Assembly (NCBI GenBank): GCA_032433595.1
Contig: JASWJB010000474.1
Span: 1 to 24,960 of the forward strand
DNA from: Conoideocrella luteorostrata
Lineage: Eukaryota > Ascomycota > Sordariomycetes > Hypocreales > Clavicipitaceae
Direction of reading: 5' to 3'
Length of the DNA: 24,960 nucleotides
Shown: positions 10,270-21,802 of the stretch, piece by piece
Layout: every line of letters begins with the position of its first letter
Position numbering within the stretch: the first letter of the stretch is position 1
The notes under the pieces: generated by a model
Told to the model about the DNA's origin: nothing
What the model saw: only the letters and a program-made list of their open reading frames with translations
Database searches by the model: none
Made by a program: the position numbers and the translations under genes

Positions 10270-11028
10270 ATGCCCACAAGCATTTACAACCAAGCACACC
10301 AGCATTCCCCCCCTGAAGACCACATCGCCACCATATCCTCCTCTCCCAACCCGCCTCCCACCCCATCCGACCCAGACTTCGGCCTCGACTCCCTCCTCGG
10401 CCTCGTCTTGTCCCTCTTCGCCGCTCCTCTGTACCTCTACGCCACCTGCAAAGGCAAGTTCAAAGTATGGGACGACATCCTCAACGCTCTCCCGCGAGAC
10501 ATTTTCCTCCAGCCGACCCTAGACGTCGGCTGCGGCCGAGGCATGGTGCTCTTGAAAATGGCACAGCACAAGAAAAAGCTCCTCGACTCATCTCCCTCGT
10601 CTTCCGCCATTGCCCCCTCCTACGGCATCGACATCTTCAGCACTGCTGACCAGACTGGAAACTCCCCCGTAGCTACCTACCAGAACGCTGCGGCCATGGG
10701 TGTCATTGACCTTTCGGTCCTCCACACGGCGAGTTTCACGGAGACTTTTCCTTTTGTCGATAACATATTCGGCTTGGTTACCGCCAACTTGTCGATACAT
10801 AATACAAAGCGTGAGGGGAGAGTCTTCGCAGTCAAGGAGATGGCGCGGGTCTGTGCACCAGGTGGGAAGATAGTCATTGTGGATCTGTTTGGATTTTTTG
10901 GGGACCATAAGGCAGTGTTAGAAGAGCTGGGCTGGAAGGACGTAGATGTGACGTTTGCGGGATTCAAGATGATGTATGGATGTTTGCCATGTCAGGTCTT
11001 AACCGCTTCCAAGTCGTTAGATCGGTAG
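10270..11028 (+). CDS. Class I SAM-dependent methyltransferase with N-terminal membrane segment
   Basis: An intronless frame of 252 residues. The first 37 residues are polar and proline-rich. A hydrophobic segment (about 39-58, LLGLVLSLFAAPLYLY) should anchor the protein in a membrane. The methyltransferase fold follows: motif I LDVGCGRG at 84-91, an acidic residue after the second strand in YGIDIF (Asp121), the tract ADQTGNSP near 126-133, NLSIHN near 173-178, and the post-motif RVCAPGGKIVIVDL near 193-206. The whole matches a compact family common in bacteria and also present in fungi (GKF..W..IL.ALP, then DVGCGRG). The acceptor substrate is unknown. The gene ends 626 bp from the convergent calcineurin gene. 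The first half is markedly C-rich at third codon positions, the second half less so. Confidence 0.85.
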   Translation: MPTSIYNQAHQHSPPEDHIATISSSPNPPPTPSDPDFGLDSLLGLVLSLFAAPLYLYATCKGKFKVWDDILNALPRDIFLQPTLDVGCGRGMVLLKMAQHKKKLLDSSPSSSAIAPSYGIDIFSTADQTGNSPVATYQNAAAMGVIDLSVLHTASFTETFPFVDNIFGLVTANLSIHNTKREGRVFAVKEMARVCAPGGKIVIVDLFGFFGDHKAVLEELGWKDVDVTFAGFKMMYGCLPCQVLTASKSLDR

Positions 11029-11654
11029 TTGTACATGAGAAGTCATTAAGCGACGGTAGCTGCTGGATGAGGGTTGCATCTGGGACGGAGTTTTGGGATA
11101 TCCAGAAGTAGGACCGTGTTGCGTTGTTTTCTTTCTCTGAACGGCTATACTTGCTACCACAGTTGTTTTGACTACCATGCGACAATAGTTGATTTTCTAC
11201 ACTATTTCTGCTTTCTTCAGCCGGAGAGCTGCTACCGGCCGCGTGAACAAGCAATCAAGAAAAAGACCTAGACCTCGGGAGGAGAAACACAACAGCTTCT
11301 GCCGCTTACAGGTAAAATTTGTACGTCAATCAATTCATGTATCAACTAGTCATTAATGTCTTTATCAGCGCAACCATGGTCCTGAATTTCTAGGCGACAT
11401 GTCCAATTGACCATTCCCGAGTACAATTCAATCCTTATTCCTCTACGGTGATATACCATATTTCTGTATGCTGTCTTTCTGCATAACTTTGACCATGCCT
11501 CCCTTTTCATATTGCCGCGAACTCTGCACCCACCAAAGAGATTTCAAGCACAAATACATGTAGCTCGCTTCATCATTTCGCTGTCATTGTAATCAACCCG
11601 GTCCCCGTTCACTTTGGCCGTCAAATCGAGGCCGCCGTGCAACCGTTCCAATAT
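11029..11654. other. Convergent intergenic region
   Basis: It separates the stop codon of the methyltransferase from that of the calcineurin gene and should contain both 3' untranslated regions and poly(A) signals. It is AT-rich with no frame worth reporting. Confidence 0.6.
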
Positions 11655-13615
11655 TTATGATGATCGGTTCTTGCGGTCACTAAAACCAAGCACATCATTA
11701 GCAGATGAGATCTCAGCCGGGTACAGCGTGAGGGGAAACTTACGTGCTCAGTCTTCGAGACAACTGTTGCAGCTTCTTATCATTGTCGGCGTCATGCGCC
11801 GCCTTTTGAAGTGCCGTGGCTCGTTCTTCCTCCTGGTGCTTCACAACCTCCTCATGACTAGGGGGGAGGCGTTCATTCTGTATATCAACCTTTCTGGCGT
11901 CTTCAAACGAGCTTATTGCGTTCTTAATGCCCTCGGCGCCAAGCATAAGCGTACCAGCGGGCAGTCTACCTCCGGAGACAGTCTTGAGCTCAGTAACCTT
12001 TTCAGACTCCTCTCGAAGAACCTGGAAAACGCGCGACATGCGGCCGATGGCGAGAATCTTGTTCTTGATCGCTCTCCGCTTGAACTCGATCGAGTTGGGA
12101 TCTTCGCTGACCTGGGATGTGGTTGGTGATTGTGGGCTGGTAGAAGATGGTGTCTCTTCCTTGAGCTCCTCCTCCGAGCACGTGCTGAGAATCGCAATCA
12201 GCATGTCCGTGATCTTCTCGCCCACAAATGGCAGAGACCATGTGAAGACATCCATAAAGTTGGGCAGCCAGTATGGGTGAGGTGTGCAGTTAAATTGCCG
12301 AATGTTCATCACATTGTTTTCGTACTTGAGCACGGCGGCTTTGTTATTGTACACATCGAGGTAGTTTGGGGCGGAGAAGATGGTCATGACGCTTGGGAAA
12401 CCGGTAGTACGCGTCTTTCGATACATGCGGTACCCAGCATCCTGAGCCTCGTGCGCTCGGATGACAGACAAGAGGTTGTTCTTCTCGAGGAATGCGCAAG
12501 CTGCCGGGTATGAAAAAAAATACGAGCAGCCGCGCACATGGTTGTGCAAAAAGTAATCGCTCGACTTTTCCTGGCCAAAGTCCTCCAACGGGTCCGCCCA
12601 AAGAATATCACACATAAGGCCCTGCGTAGGAGGCTCTCGGAATCGGTCAATCTAGAACGACCATCATCAGTTTTGGTAAGAGGACCACAGAGAATACCCA
12701 CAAAGAAAAAGAAAGTAAAAAAAATACATACGCTTCTCAAGTCGTCTAAAGTATGTAATTCGGGGCTGAGACCACCGTGGATACACAAAAATTGCTTGTT
12801 CATAACGGCGGCCAATGGCAAGCTGCAGAAAGACTCCATGCAAGCATCGTACACGGTTTCAGAGTACTTGTGCTTGCACTCAAGCTTGAAAGTGAAATAG
12901 TCGGTCAAGTGGCGACATTCGTGATTGCCTCGGAGCAGCCATAAAGTATTGGGATAGTGAATTTTGAGACACCAGAGGTACAAGACACATTCAATACTAA
13001 AGTATCCTCGGTCGACATAGTCGCCTAAGAAGAGATATCTTGTTTCTGCAGGGTCGCCGCCGACTTCGAAAAGCTTCATCAAGTCGTAGTACTGGCCATG
13101 GACATCGCCACAGACGGTGATGGGAGCGTCCATCTCAAGGAGGTTTGGCTCTGCGCGCAACAGCTCGGTACCTTTTCGAAGAATCCATAGTGCTTGCTCC
13201 TCCGTTAGACGACCTTCACGGTAGAAGTGCTGCTTGAGAAAGGTGATGTTAGGTTTGGAGTGGGTGTCGTCTTCAAAGAATTGTTCATTGGTTGGCTTGC
13301 TCATCGCGGGCGCTTGAACATCTGCAGTAAAAAACCGCAACAAAAATGTTAGCCTATGCCCAACGCCCAAGCAAGTTCAACATCTATGGTGTCTAACAGC
13401 CTCGATCCCACACATAGACTTTCTAGCAGCAGGTTTGATCACAACCAACCTTTACAGACTCTCTCCAAGGTGCTCACTTGCGTGCCATCTTCCATAGTAT
13501 GGATAGTGAAGTCGATTTCAGGAACGGGCTTCTTTTCTTGAATTGCGCGAATGGCATTGTCGACTTGTTGGGTGCGGCGCACCTGTTCTGTCGCATTCTG
13601 GTCGTCCTGCTCCAT
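11655..13615 (-). CDS. cna1: Calcineurin A, catalytic subunit of Ca2+/calmodulin-dependent phosphatase 2B
   Basis: Four exons: 13615-13450, 13321-12732, 12651-11744 and 11679-11655; phases agree and give 562 residues. It dephosphorylates Ser/Thr on targets such as the transcription factor Crz1 when Ca2+-calmodulin and the regulatory B subunit are bound. Metal-binding phosphatase motifs are complete: GDVHGQ (127-132), GDYVDRG (155-161), RGNHE (186-190), His237 in CIHGG and His319 in RAHE. The B-subunit helix is at about 365-401 ([15 protein letters not shown]). A Ser/Pro linker (about 419-439, [10 protein letters not shown]) corresponds to the region reported as phosphorylated in Aspergillus fumigatus CnaA. 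Next are the calmodulin-binding segment (about 446-473) and the autoinhibitory helix (about 494-516, [11 protein letters not shown]). The last intron (11743-11680) is my choice from a GTAAGT donor and CTAAT branch; without it the protein stops at ACG-TAA, eight residues earlier. The first donor is GTTGGT. Confidence 0.95.
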
Positions 13616-15134
13616 GATGAAGAAAAGAATGGGCGAAGGAATATATTCTCCCCTAAGAAAAAATACTAATAATAACAACAAGGCCCGGACGAGGTTGAGA
13701 CACCCGTGCTTTGAATTGACCAAAAAAAGCCCCCAAAATTCGACAACGACAAAAGACGGTGGTGGCGGTGAGGGGTTGGTCTCGATAGCTCGCGGGGAAG
13801 AGAGGTGGCGGCACGACAAAAGTAATGAGCTCACGGCCAGCGGGAGATGAAAGATGGGTCGTCGACGACAGGACCTGCCAAACACCAAACCGCTCGCGGA
13901 GTACTGGTGCAGAGAGGAAAGGGGAAATGCGACGTGAAGATGCTGAGCAGGGCTGACAAGGGGAAACGAGGTGTCTGGGTTCGGGTGCGCGCGATGCGGA
14001 AGACAAGAAGCGACAGCTAGGCAGCAAGCTGCGGGCAACAAACGGAGTGAGGACTGGAGCCGCAATAACAAGTTGACGTACGGAGTAGACAGCTGGGCGT
14101 CAATTTGGGCTGGGGTCGCCGCTGACCAGGGCGAGCCACGTTGGGGGCAGGCAAGCTATTCAGAGTGAGCTGCCCAATCAGCAACGCTGCTGACAGCGAT
14201 CCTCACCTAATATCAGCCCTGAACCACCCAGATGTCGCTATCAGACGGATCGCTGGAGCTATGTACCGGGTACTCCGTACTGTACATTAACCATCAAGTC
14301 CTAGCTCGCAGAAGTTGAGACGAGAAATCCTAACGGGAGGTATAACTATCAATAGAGGGGCGTGAAGGTCTGGATAGAGTACGGACATAAGCATATTTGA
14401 TTGCTGTTCAAGACTTTGTCTCGCGAGATCAGCCGCACCACCATGGCGTTGCCATGATACGAGCCCGACCAAAAGCCTTTAGCAGACGATGAATTCACAT
14501 ACACAGGCACCACCGCCAGCCTGCATTTTCGCGGGCCCCAGACACGTTCAGAGCTGGCTACGCCTATTTTTCAGCGGCAACAGTAACTAACCTGAATAAA
14601 GAACCCGGCTACTTCCGGGCTGTGCAAGCACGCGCTCTGTCAGGGGTTATCCTCAGTTATCTTCCCCATTCCGTCCTGCACTCTCGTGCTCTACTGCGGA
14701 GTGGCTCTCTGAATGAATGCTACCCCGCCAGACAATGCCCAAAGCTAGTTACTCCGTACTCGAGCAATAATAAAGTGCGGAGCACATCGTTGTCTAGCTC
14801 TCGCATTTACCCCACTTTCACACACAGCCAAAGCCCTCGGAGGCCGCCACTGTTTGCATCACAGAAGAACGGAGAAACTGACACGATAAACCACGGCCGG
14901 GAGCTAAGCGGGGAGGCTACGGCTATACCAGACGTATAACTAAAAGACGGCATTGTTTGTGTCTTACATTCTAACTATTCTATTCAGTTCTGTGGTTCCA
15001 ATTGGTCCCTCTAAGGTCTACCGTGTCTTTGGAGGCATCCACGCAGGGTGTATTGTTACATCAGACTCCATAGTTCTATCAGAGCTTTACCCGCGCTCAC
15101 TATCAATCAGACCAGAACTTCCGCTCGCACGCGC
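13616..15134. other. Calcineurin promoter and leader; 3' flank of the reductase gene
   Basis: On the minus strand the first 450 bases upstream of the calcineurin start are CT-rich and stop-free, as expected of a long leader. Three exact TACGGAGTA-type motifs fall here (14079-14087, 14271-14279, 14750-14758). The part from 14900 to 15134 should hold the 3' untranslated region of the reductase gene. No other gene is visible. Confidence 0.55.
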
Positions 15135-16168
<1,034 letters not shown>

Positions 16169-17024
16169 CTTGGTGGGATTTATGCGTGCGCTTGAATTTG
16201 GCGTCGACTTGTGCACCTGATCGAGGATGTGTATCGTGTATCAATTAGTACTTGGCTTGCGTGCAAGTGGCAGATTACCCCAAAGACACTGTCAATCGTG
16301 AAGAAGTGAGTCTACGAAACAAAGTGCCATCTCCGTGGGGCTACGACCCGTCTTATTGTCCTTTCGACCGCGTCGTACCTGCGAGATTTATTTGCTACCA
16401 TCTACGGAGTACCTTGTCCGTCATATCGGCCCCGTTTTTGCTTCCCCGGCTATTGTGCCTGTCAACGGCTCTCTCTATTGTACTTGTACTATCAAACGAA
16501 ACGCGCACGAAGCAGTACGTGGGCCTGGTTGGTGCGCATCGACCGAACTTGGATATTTTAGTGGACGCTCCTTGACTCGTGAGCCTATCGTTCTATCGCC
16601 GCTGACATGGCCGCCTCGACAGAGACCCGCCCCTGAACCAAATTTAGTGCTACAGCCTATGGTTACGTGAAAGCGTCTTTGCTTGGCGCCTGTGACACTT
16701 ATTACGGACTCCCGTGATGAATTCCCGCTCCTTGGGCCATTTCTTGCCGGGCAGTCGGGTGGAGCAGCTCCGTGGACAAGGACGTCGTCAAACCAGTATC
16801 CGCAATAGACTGATTGATTCCTCCATAAACTGAGCAGATGTCCCGGTTTAATTACATGTTTTTGTTAAAATTACTTGTCATGGAAAGGTGGTAGGGATTT
16901 CTGCAACTCCGGGAACACAAATTGATATCGAGACCTCATTTCGTTGCTTGGAATTTCTGTTGGTGTGCATTTCTAGGCAGCTGTCCTTTACTAGCTATCA
17001 CTTGGCGTATTTGAGTGTGAGCGG
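16169..17024. other. Reductase promoter and 3' flank of the dioxygenase gene
   Basis: Both neighbours are read leftward. The part next to 16169 should be the reductase promoter; it contains one TACGGAGTA motif at 16403-16411, 235 bases upstream of the start codon. The part below 17025 should hold the 3' untranslated region of the dioxygenase gene. Frames on the plus strand here resemble no known protein. Confidence 0.55.
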
Positions 17025-18818
17025 TCATTTCAATTGCATGTTAGATGCAATGACCTGGTCACTGGGGAAGTTTGACGTTTTCCATCGAGAAATAAAGTCG
17101 TCCCTGTTAACTGTCCAAAAGTTAGCATCGCGTGCATATTTGCAAGTACAACAGATACTCTAAGGCACATACTGTAACCGCCACAAATTCTTCGAAGTCC
17201 CTCAAAAGCGCTCCGCCCATGGAGAACACGCCAATTGTCAAAAACTATGAAAGTCAGTAATCCTGTTACATTAAATGAGCGACAGAAAATAGCATACTCA
17301 ATACTCGACCAGGTGTGAGCTGGAACCAGTACTCGTTCTGCTTACGCCGCAATATGCTGTCCCATCTTCGTGCTGCCTTGTACCATTCGTCGACGTCGAC
17401 ATTAAGTGGAACAACACCTCTGTCGTCGTTGTTCCAGCGAATTCGATACAGCCTTTTTGTCCCCGCCTCAATGACAGGATATGCCTTATCAGGAGCAATT
17501 GCGATACCTTGATTTCCACTGGCATGCCATGGGACTTTCACCTTTCGCAAAACTTCGTAGGCTTCGGGAAATTCCTTTCTGAGCCTATGGGCGGCGTAAA
17601 ACCCATCTACGAGGAGCGATTGGCCGCCCAGAGTCTCTTTTCCATCGGTCGCGTTCGGGGGTGGCGAGTGCGACAACATATGGAAAGCCTGCAGACCGGC
17701 AGGTTCAGTGAAATAGGTGGTGTCTGTATGAGCAGCAAGGGCCAAGTTGGTATAAGCGGTATCAGCCTTGGCAAGATCCGGCACAAAGTCGTAAAAGCCT
17801 CCATAATGAGTATTGCGAACTGGTCCTATGGTTTCCAATAGCTCATTTGTAGCCTCTGGTGTTTTGGGGGTGTTGGTGACAAAACACAGTCCATATTCGC
17901 GCTGGATCCGTTAGCTATTGAGGCGTTTGAAGACCATGTTTTGCCAGCTCACAATCTTGTTCGTTAGATCCGCCATCCCTTTACTGTCGTTTTTGGACAT
18001 GGCGGCCTTGTAGGTGACTTCAGGAGGGTTCGATGCGATAGATTGGGAGTTCCAGAACCGCTTTCCACTGTTGCAATTGGTCAAAAAAATGCTTTCATTG
18101 TGGTTCAACATCAAATCATACTGGACGTTGGCCAAATCCTTATTCTCGCTTCCATACTGTATGGAGCGCAGCCACGACCAGGTGTAACTGCTTTTATGCG
18201 AATCTGACCCTGTACTCCCGTCATCAGCACTGGAAGAGCCTTGCAAAAGAATGAATTCGCACATAAAACTTCGACTCCCTGTTCAGTAGTTTGAACAGTT
18301 TTCGGGGTAATGGTGTCTGGAATCTACGGGTAGTGAGCATTATGCGATGCATAGTGATCATACTGGTTCCTCAGTTGATAATAGCACACCTTGAATGTGT
18401 CAAAATTTCTTTGCATAGTGTCTTGATTTACACATTTTGCACAGCGACAATTATCTCTGGCGTGAGTCAGCTGTCAGTCGATTTGCTGAAGTATTTTGCT
18501 AGAAACAAACCGCAGCCAGAAATGAGAGCTGGTAGCTTTGAATTAGCTTCATCATGTATGCAAGGCTCATTCAAGCAACCCTTACAGTTGTTGTTGGATG
18601 GGTCTCCCGGCTTCGCCGCTCTTAAGAACCAATCCACTATAATCCGATTCTAGTGTGGTAGTAAAACTACGGATATATTGTCGCGATCTTGGAGTTCGCT
18701 TCAGCACTCTCGTGCCTCGGCTACCATTTAACCTGGACAATTCAGTAAGCTGTGGCGGAATGTAGAGCGGATAAAAGTACCTCATAGCCCGAACGGCTGC
18801 GCTCCAGAAGACAAGCAT
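17025..18818 (-). CDS. Trimethyllysine dioxygenase (carnitine biosynthesis)
   Basis: Eight exons: 18818-18586, 18528-18511, 18456-18390, 18323-18263, 18209-17953, 17901-17298, 17244-17173 and 17110-17025; phases agree and give 465 residues. It uses Fe(II), 2-oxoglutarate and O2 to make 3-hydroxy-trimethyllysine, the first carnitine step, probably in mitochondria: the first 55 residues are rich in Arg and hydroxyl residues. Zinc ligands known from the related butyrobetaine dioxygenase appear as Cys87, Cys89, Cys92 (DNCRCAKC) and His131 (WSDSHKSSY). Iron ligands are His270 and Asp272 (AAHTDTTYF) and His422 (NWRVLHGRSAF). The C-terminal GGYINRDDFISRW favours trimethyllysine over butyrobetaine dioxygenase. 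Every proposed splice joins conserved family sequence, for example KI|REYGLCFV and VEVL(W)SDSH. The second exon is only 18 nt and restores SHFWLRDNC. Introns are 51-66 nt; one donor is GTGCGA and one GTTTGT. Confidence 0.9.
18511..18528 (-). other. 18-nt microexon of the trimethyllysine dioxygenase gene
   Basis: Predicted second exon, entering and leaving in phase 2. It supplies SHFWL and parts of the flanking Leu and Arg codons, which the family needs just before the DNCRC zinc site. Its acceptor is CTACCAG and its donor GTTTGT; the flanking introns are 57 and 54 nt. Confidence 0.7.
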
Positions 18819-19600
18819 CTTTGGGGGCCGAATCGGGTGTCTCTAAATTGTCTCTGGTAAGGGAATGTAGTATCTTTAATGTGAGTCTATGGTTCTCAAG
18901 TAAATGTCACAGCATTTCGCACTGACGATCGAAATATGTAGGTTAGGTACGTACCTCGGATATATGAAGTAATATGGTGTTCGATGGTGGAGCTCTAGGC
19001 GTTAACTAGTTTGGTAGTGAACCAATACGGAACACTCCCAAGAACCCGCCGCCACCATACAGCCAGTCATACCATGAGCTGCCTGTGCCAGAGCCTTCTT
19101 AGCCGACCCCTGGCAAGGTCGTCCGGGGCATGCTGGGCGATGCTGCAGGCGACTCGGGGTGCAACGCTTGCGCATGCTGCACGTGAACCAGCTAAGCAAA
19201 CTTGTGCCGCAAACTTGCTTCTCCTAGTGAGACAACAGCGGGCAACCCCAAGGGAGGACTAGATAATCCGGGCCGCACGCAGTTGATGACGATGCATCCA
19301 TGCACCAAAGCACCAACAAAATTTACACAATCTGCCCTCGTCTCATCTATATACTAAGCCGCTATTGCTCGCGAGATAACTGTGCATTTATCGAAGTACC
19401 GTCGGATTGACGATAAATTCCCTTTCGCGTCGGCAGCTTCTAAGACGGCCTCGTTTCCCCAACACTGCAAGTCGCAACCTCGATTACTTGTAATCTTTGC
19501 AATGGCAACCTTGCCTTGACCATCAGAGAATCGCAAATGAGAAGCTGCAGCTCGATTATATCAAACTTTGACAGCCGGGCGCGCTTCGCAATATCACAGA
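18819..19600. promoter_or_regulatory. Divergent promoter region (dioxygenase / ubiquitin protease)
   Basis: 782 bp lie between the start codons of the leftward dioxygenase and the rightward protease gene, so both promoters must be here. A 12-bp perfect palindrome AGGTACGTACCT is at 18945-18956. A TATA-like TCTATATA lies near 19345, about 255 bases before the protease start. The GC-rich part 19060-19260 holds short frames on both strands that I do not take as genes. Confidence 0.5.
18945..18956. repeat. 12-bp perfect palindrome AGGTACGTACCT
   Basis: It is self-complementary over its whole length and lies in the divergent promoter region. A similar palindrome, GTACCTAGGTAC, is found at 24669-24680. 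Short AGGTACCT-like elements are scattered in fungal intergenic DNA; the role is not known to me. Confidence 0.7.
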
Positions 19601-21802
19601 ATGAGTTCAACACATTCGCAATTTACGAACTTTTACGACGACCAGGTGGGCGCTTTTCGACACGTCCAGTCTCCAGAACATATCTTGAGTCGCTTGAACG
19701 AGCCAGCCGTTGTCATCACTGCGTTCGTGCTCCTGGTCGCGATTATATTCAAGGTCTATGATCTAGAATTATCTCTAGACGTTATTACATACTCTGCAGC
19801 AACATACATATGGGACTTGCTCGTTTTCATAATACCTACTCCTCTAATCGTCACCATCGACAACTGGTTACATCCGAGTTCCATGTCGGCCACACCTCCA
19901 GGTACGCATGCCGCAAAAAGCGAGGTCATGAGAAGGGTCATGGGTCTAGATCGTACAGGCGGGATGATGGAGTCAGTTTTCCAAGCTAGGAGTAGAGCTT
20001 TGTCTGTTACCGGAGGCGTTTTGGGCTTGAAACTGGATCCGGGGCGGCCCGCCGGCCTGGGCAATCGCGACAATTCCTGTTATCAAAACAGCATTCTGCA
20101 GGGCCTTGCCTCGCTTCCCTCTTTCCCCAAATACCTCTCGGCATGCGTTCGAGCTATAGACCTGCAACGACCTACGAACGATGTGGCACATACTTTGCGA
20201 ACCTTGATTGCCGATCTCAATGACGTTACAAACAATGGAAAGACAATATGGACACCTGGGCTGCTTAAGTCCATGAGCACATGGACTCAGCAAGATGCTC
20301 AAGAATATTACTCCAAAATCCTCGATGACGTAGACAAAAGTGTTGCCACCGCTGTCAAGTCGATGCGACGATATTCCGGGTTTGAGACGGATGTCAGCAA
20401 GGACGATTCTGCCACCAGCGAGCACAGCGATGACAGCGGATACCAAAGCCTGTCATCGGGTGCCGAACTCGTAGCAAAGAAGGCGCTTCGAAACCCGCTG
20501 GAAGGGTTGCTCGCGCAACGTGTGGCTTGTATACAGTGTGGCTACTCCGAAGGCTTATCCATGATACCATTCAACTGTCTGACACTTAGTCTCGGCCTGG
20601 ACAAAAACCAACACGATCTTTATGAGCGACTTGATGCGTACAGTAAGGTCGAGGCCATCGAGGGGGTCGAGTGCCCTAAATGCACCCTGCTCAAAGCGCA
20701 AAGACTCCTTGCCAAGTTGGTTGAAAAGTTCAGGGAGAGGGATTCTAGCCCGCAGCAAATGGCGGAGCCTCTCCGCAGGCTTGAAGCTGTTGAGCTAGCT
20801 CTCGAAGAGGATGACTTCGACGATAAAACAATTACCGAAGAGTGCAAAATTTCAACACAGGGTAAAGTCAATACCACAAAGACCAAGCAAATCGTGATTG
20901 CACGTCCACCTCAAAGTCTTGCCATTCACGTGAATCGATCCGTGTTTGACCCCAGAACCTTCGACATGATCAAAAATTCAGCCCCCCTTTCTTTTCCACA
21001 AAGCCTAGACCTAGGCCCGTGGTGTTTAGGCAGTGCCGAGGGTTTTGAAGAAAAGCTTTCCGGCGAGTTCCGCTCCAGCGAAGAACAGTGGCTGCTGGAT
21101 CCAAAGTCATCCATGATTGCCGGTGATCTGGGTCCTTCTCGGCTGACAGGGCCGATATACGAGCTACGAGCTGCCGTTACGCATTACGGGCGCCATGAGA
21201 ACGGCCATTATATCTGCTATAGAAAGTACCCGGAATCTGAGGTTCCAGAGGTTGACGAAAAACTGCCAGCTGCCATTATCGACGACGGTATTGACGTTGA
21301 GGAGGATGTGAACGTGAAAGAACAAACTCCAGATGTTAGATCCCCCCAGAATAACGGAGGTTGGTGGCGTCTAAGTGATCATAACGTGAGCAAAGTCGAC
21401 GAGGATATGATCATGTCGCTCTCGCCTGGCGTCTTCATGCTATTCTATGAGTGTGTAGATCCTAGCATAATACTTCAAAGCGATGTAGATAATATGGAGG
21501 ACGCCCGAGAGACATCAACTCCGGACTCGGAACAAAGTGAGGCTCTGAGCACAGCTGGTACTGTCGAAGGTGATGATATCGATTGCTACGACGATGTTTT
21601 ACCTGCAACAGCCGCAGGTAACACAGAAAAGAGTGGCTTGTCTAGCTCTTCCAGCGATGTGTCTGAACCGGAAACGTTGGCCACAACCACGGACACGATT
21701 GATGCACCGACAATAGTCACGTCTGCGCCTTCAAGCGTTTCTAATTGGACGCACGATGAGGAAGAGATACAGAAAAGTGACAATGACAAGGACGCGCATT
21801 GA
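19601..21802 (+). CDS. Ubiquitin-specific protease (USP/UBP1 type) with N-terminal membrane anchor
   Basis: An intronless frame of 733 residues, started at the ATG at 19601. It removes ubiquitin from proteins. Residues about 36-52 (VVITAFVLLVAIIFKV) and about 66-86 (YIWDLLVFIIPTPLIVTI) are hydrophobic, so the enzyme is probably tied to a membrane, as yeast Ubp1 is. The cysteine box GLGNRDNSCYQNSILQ has Cys160; the form DNSCY instead of GNTCY is one I associate with this fungal group. QQDAQEYY (230-237) follows. Cys310/313 (CIQC) and Cys358/361 (CPKC) form the zinc ribbon. The histidine box HENGHYICY holds His536, and the third catalytic residue is probably Asp593 (WWRLSDHNV). The C-terminal 110 residues are acidic and Ser/Thr-rich, probably disordered. 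An acidic loop lies near 399-409. Orthology to human USP30 or yeast Ubp1 is a suggestion, not tested. Confidence 0.93.
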   Translation: MSSTHSQFTNFYDDQVGAFRHVQSPEHILSRLNEPAVVITAFVLLVAIIFKVYDLELSLDVITYSAATYIWDLLVFIIPTPLIVTIDNWLHPSSMSATPPGTHAAKSEVMRRVMGLDRTGGMMESVFQARSRALSVTGGVLGLKLDPGRPAGLGNRDNSCYQNSILQGLASLPSFPKYLSACVRAIDLQRPTNDVAHTLRTLIADLNDVTNNGKTIWTPGLLKSMSTWTQQDAQEYYSKILDDVDKSVATAVKSMRRYSGFETDVSKDDSATSEHSDDSGYQSLSSGAELVAKKALRNPLEGLLAQRVACIQCGYSEGLSMIPFNCLTLSLGLDKNQHDLYERLDAYSKVEAIEGVECPKCTLLKAQRLLAKLVEKFRERDSSPQQMAEPLRRLEAVELALEEDDFDDKTITEECKISTQGKVNTTKTKQIVIARPPQSLAIHVNRSVFDPRTFDMIKNSAPLSFPQSLDLGPWCLGSAEGFEEKLSGEFRSSEEQWLLDPKSSMIAGDLGPSRLTGPIYELRAAVTHYGRHENGHYICYRKYPESEVPEVDEKLPAAIIDDGIDVEEDVNVKEQTPDVRSPQNNGGWWRLSDHNVSKVDEDMIMSLSPGVFMLFYECVDPSIILQSDVDNMEDARETSTPDSEQSEALSTAGTVEGDDIDCYDDVLPATAAGNTEKSGLSSSSSDVSEPETLATTTDTIDAPTIVTSAPSSVSNWTHDEEEIQKSDNDKDAH

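Noticed and set aside
11614..12129. 171-codon plus-strand frame
   Set aside because: It is antisense to the calcineurin C-terminal coding region and is explained by that gene's codon bias.
19011..19262. Short GC-rich frame with Arg/Leu-rich start, like a mitochondrial presequence
   Set aside because: It sits in the divergent promoter, an antisense frame of similar length exists, and I find no downstream exon or family.
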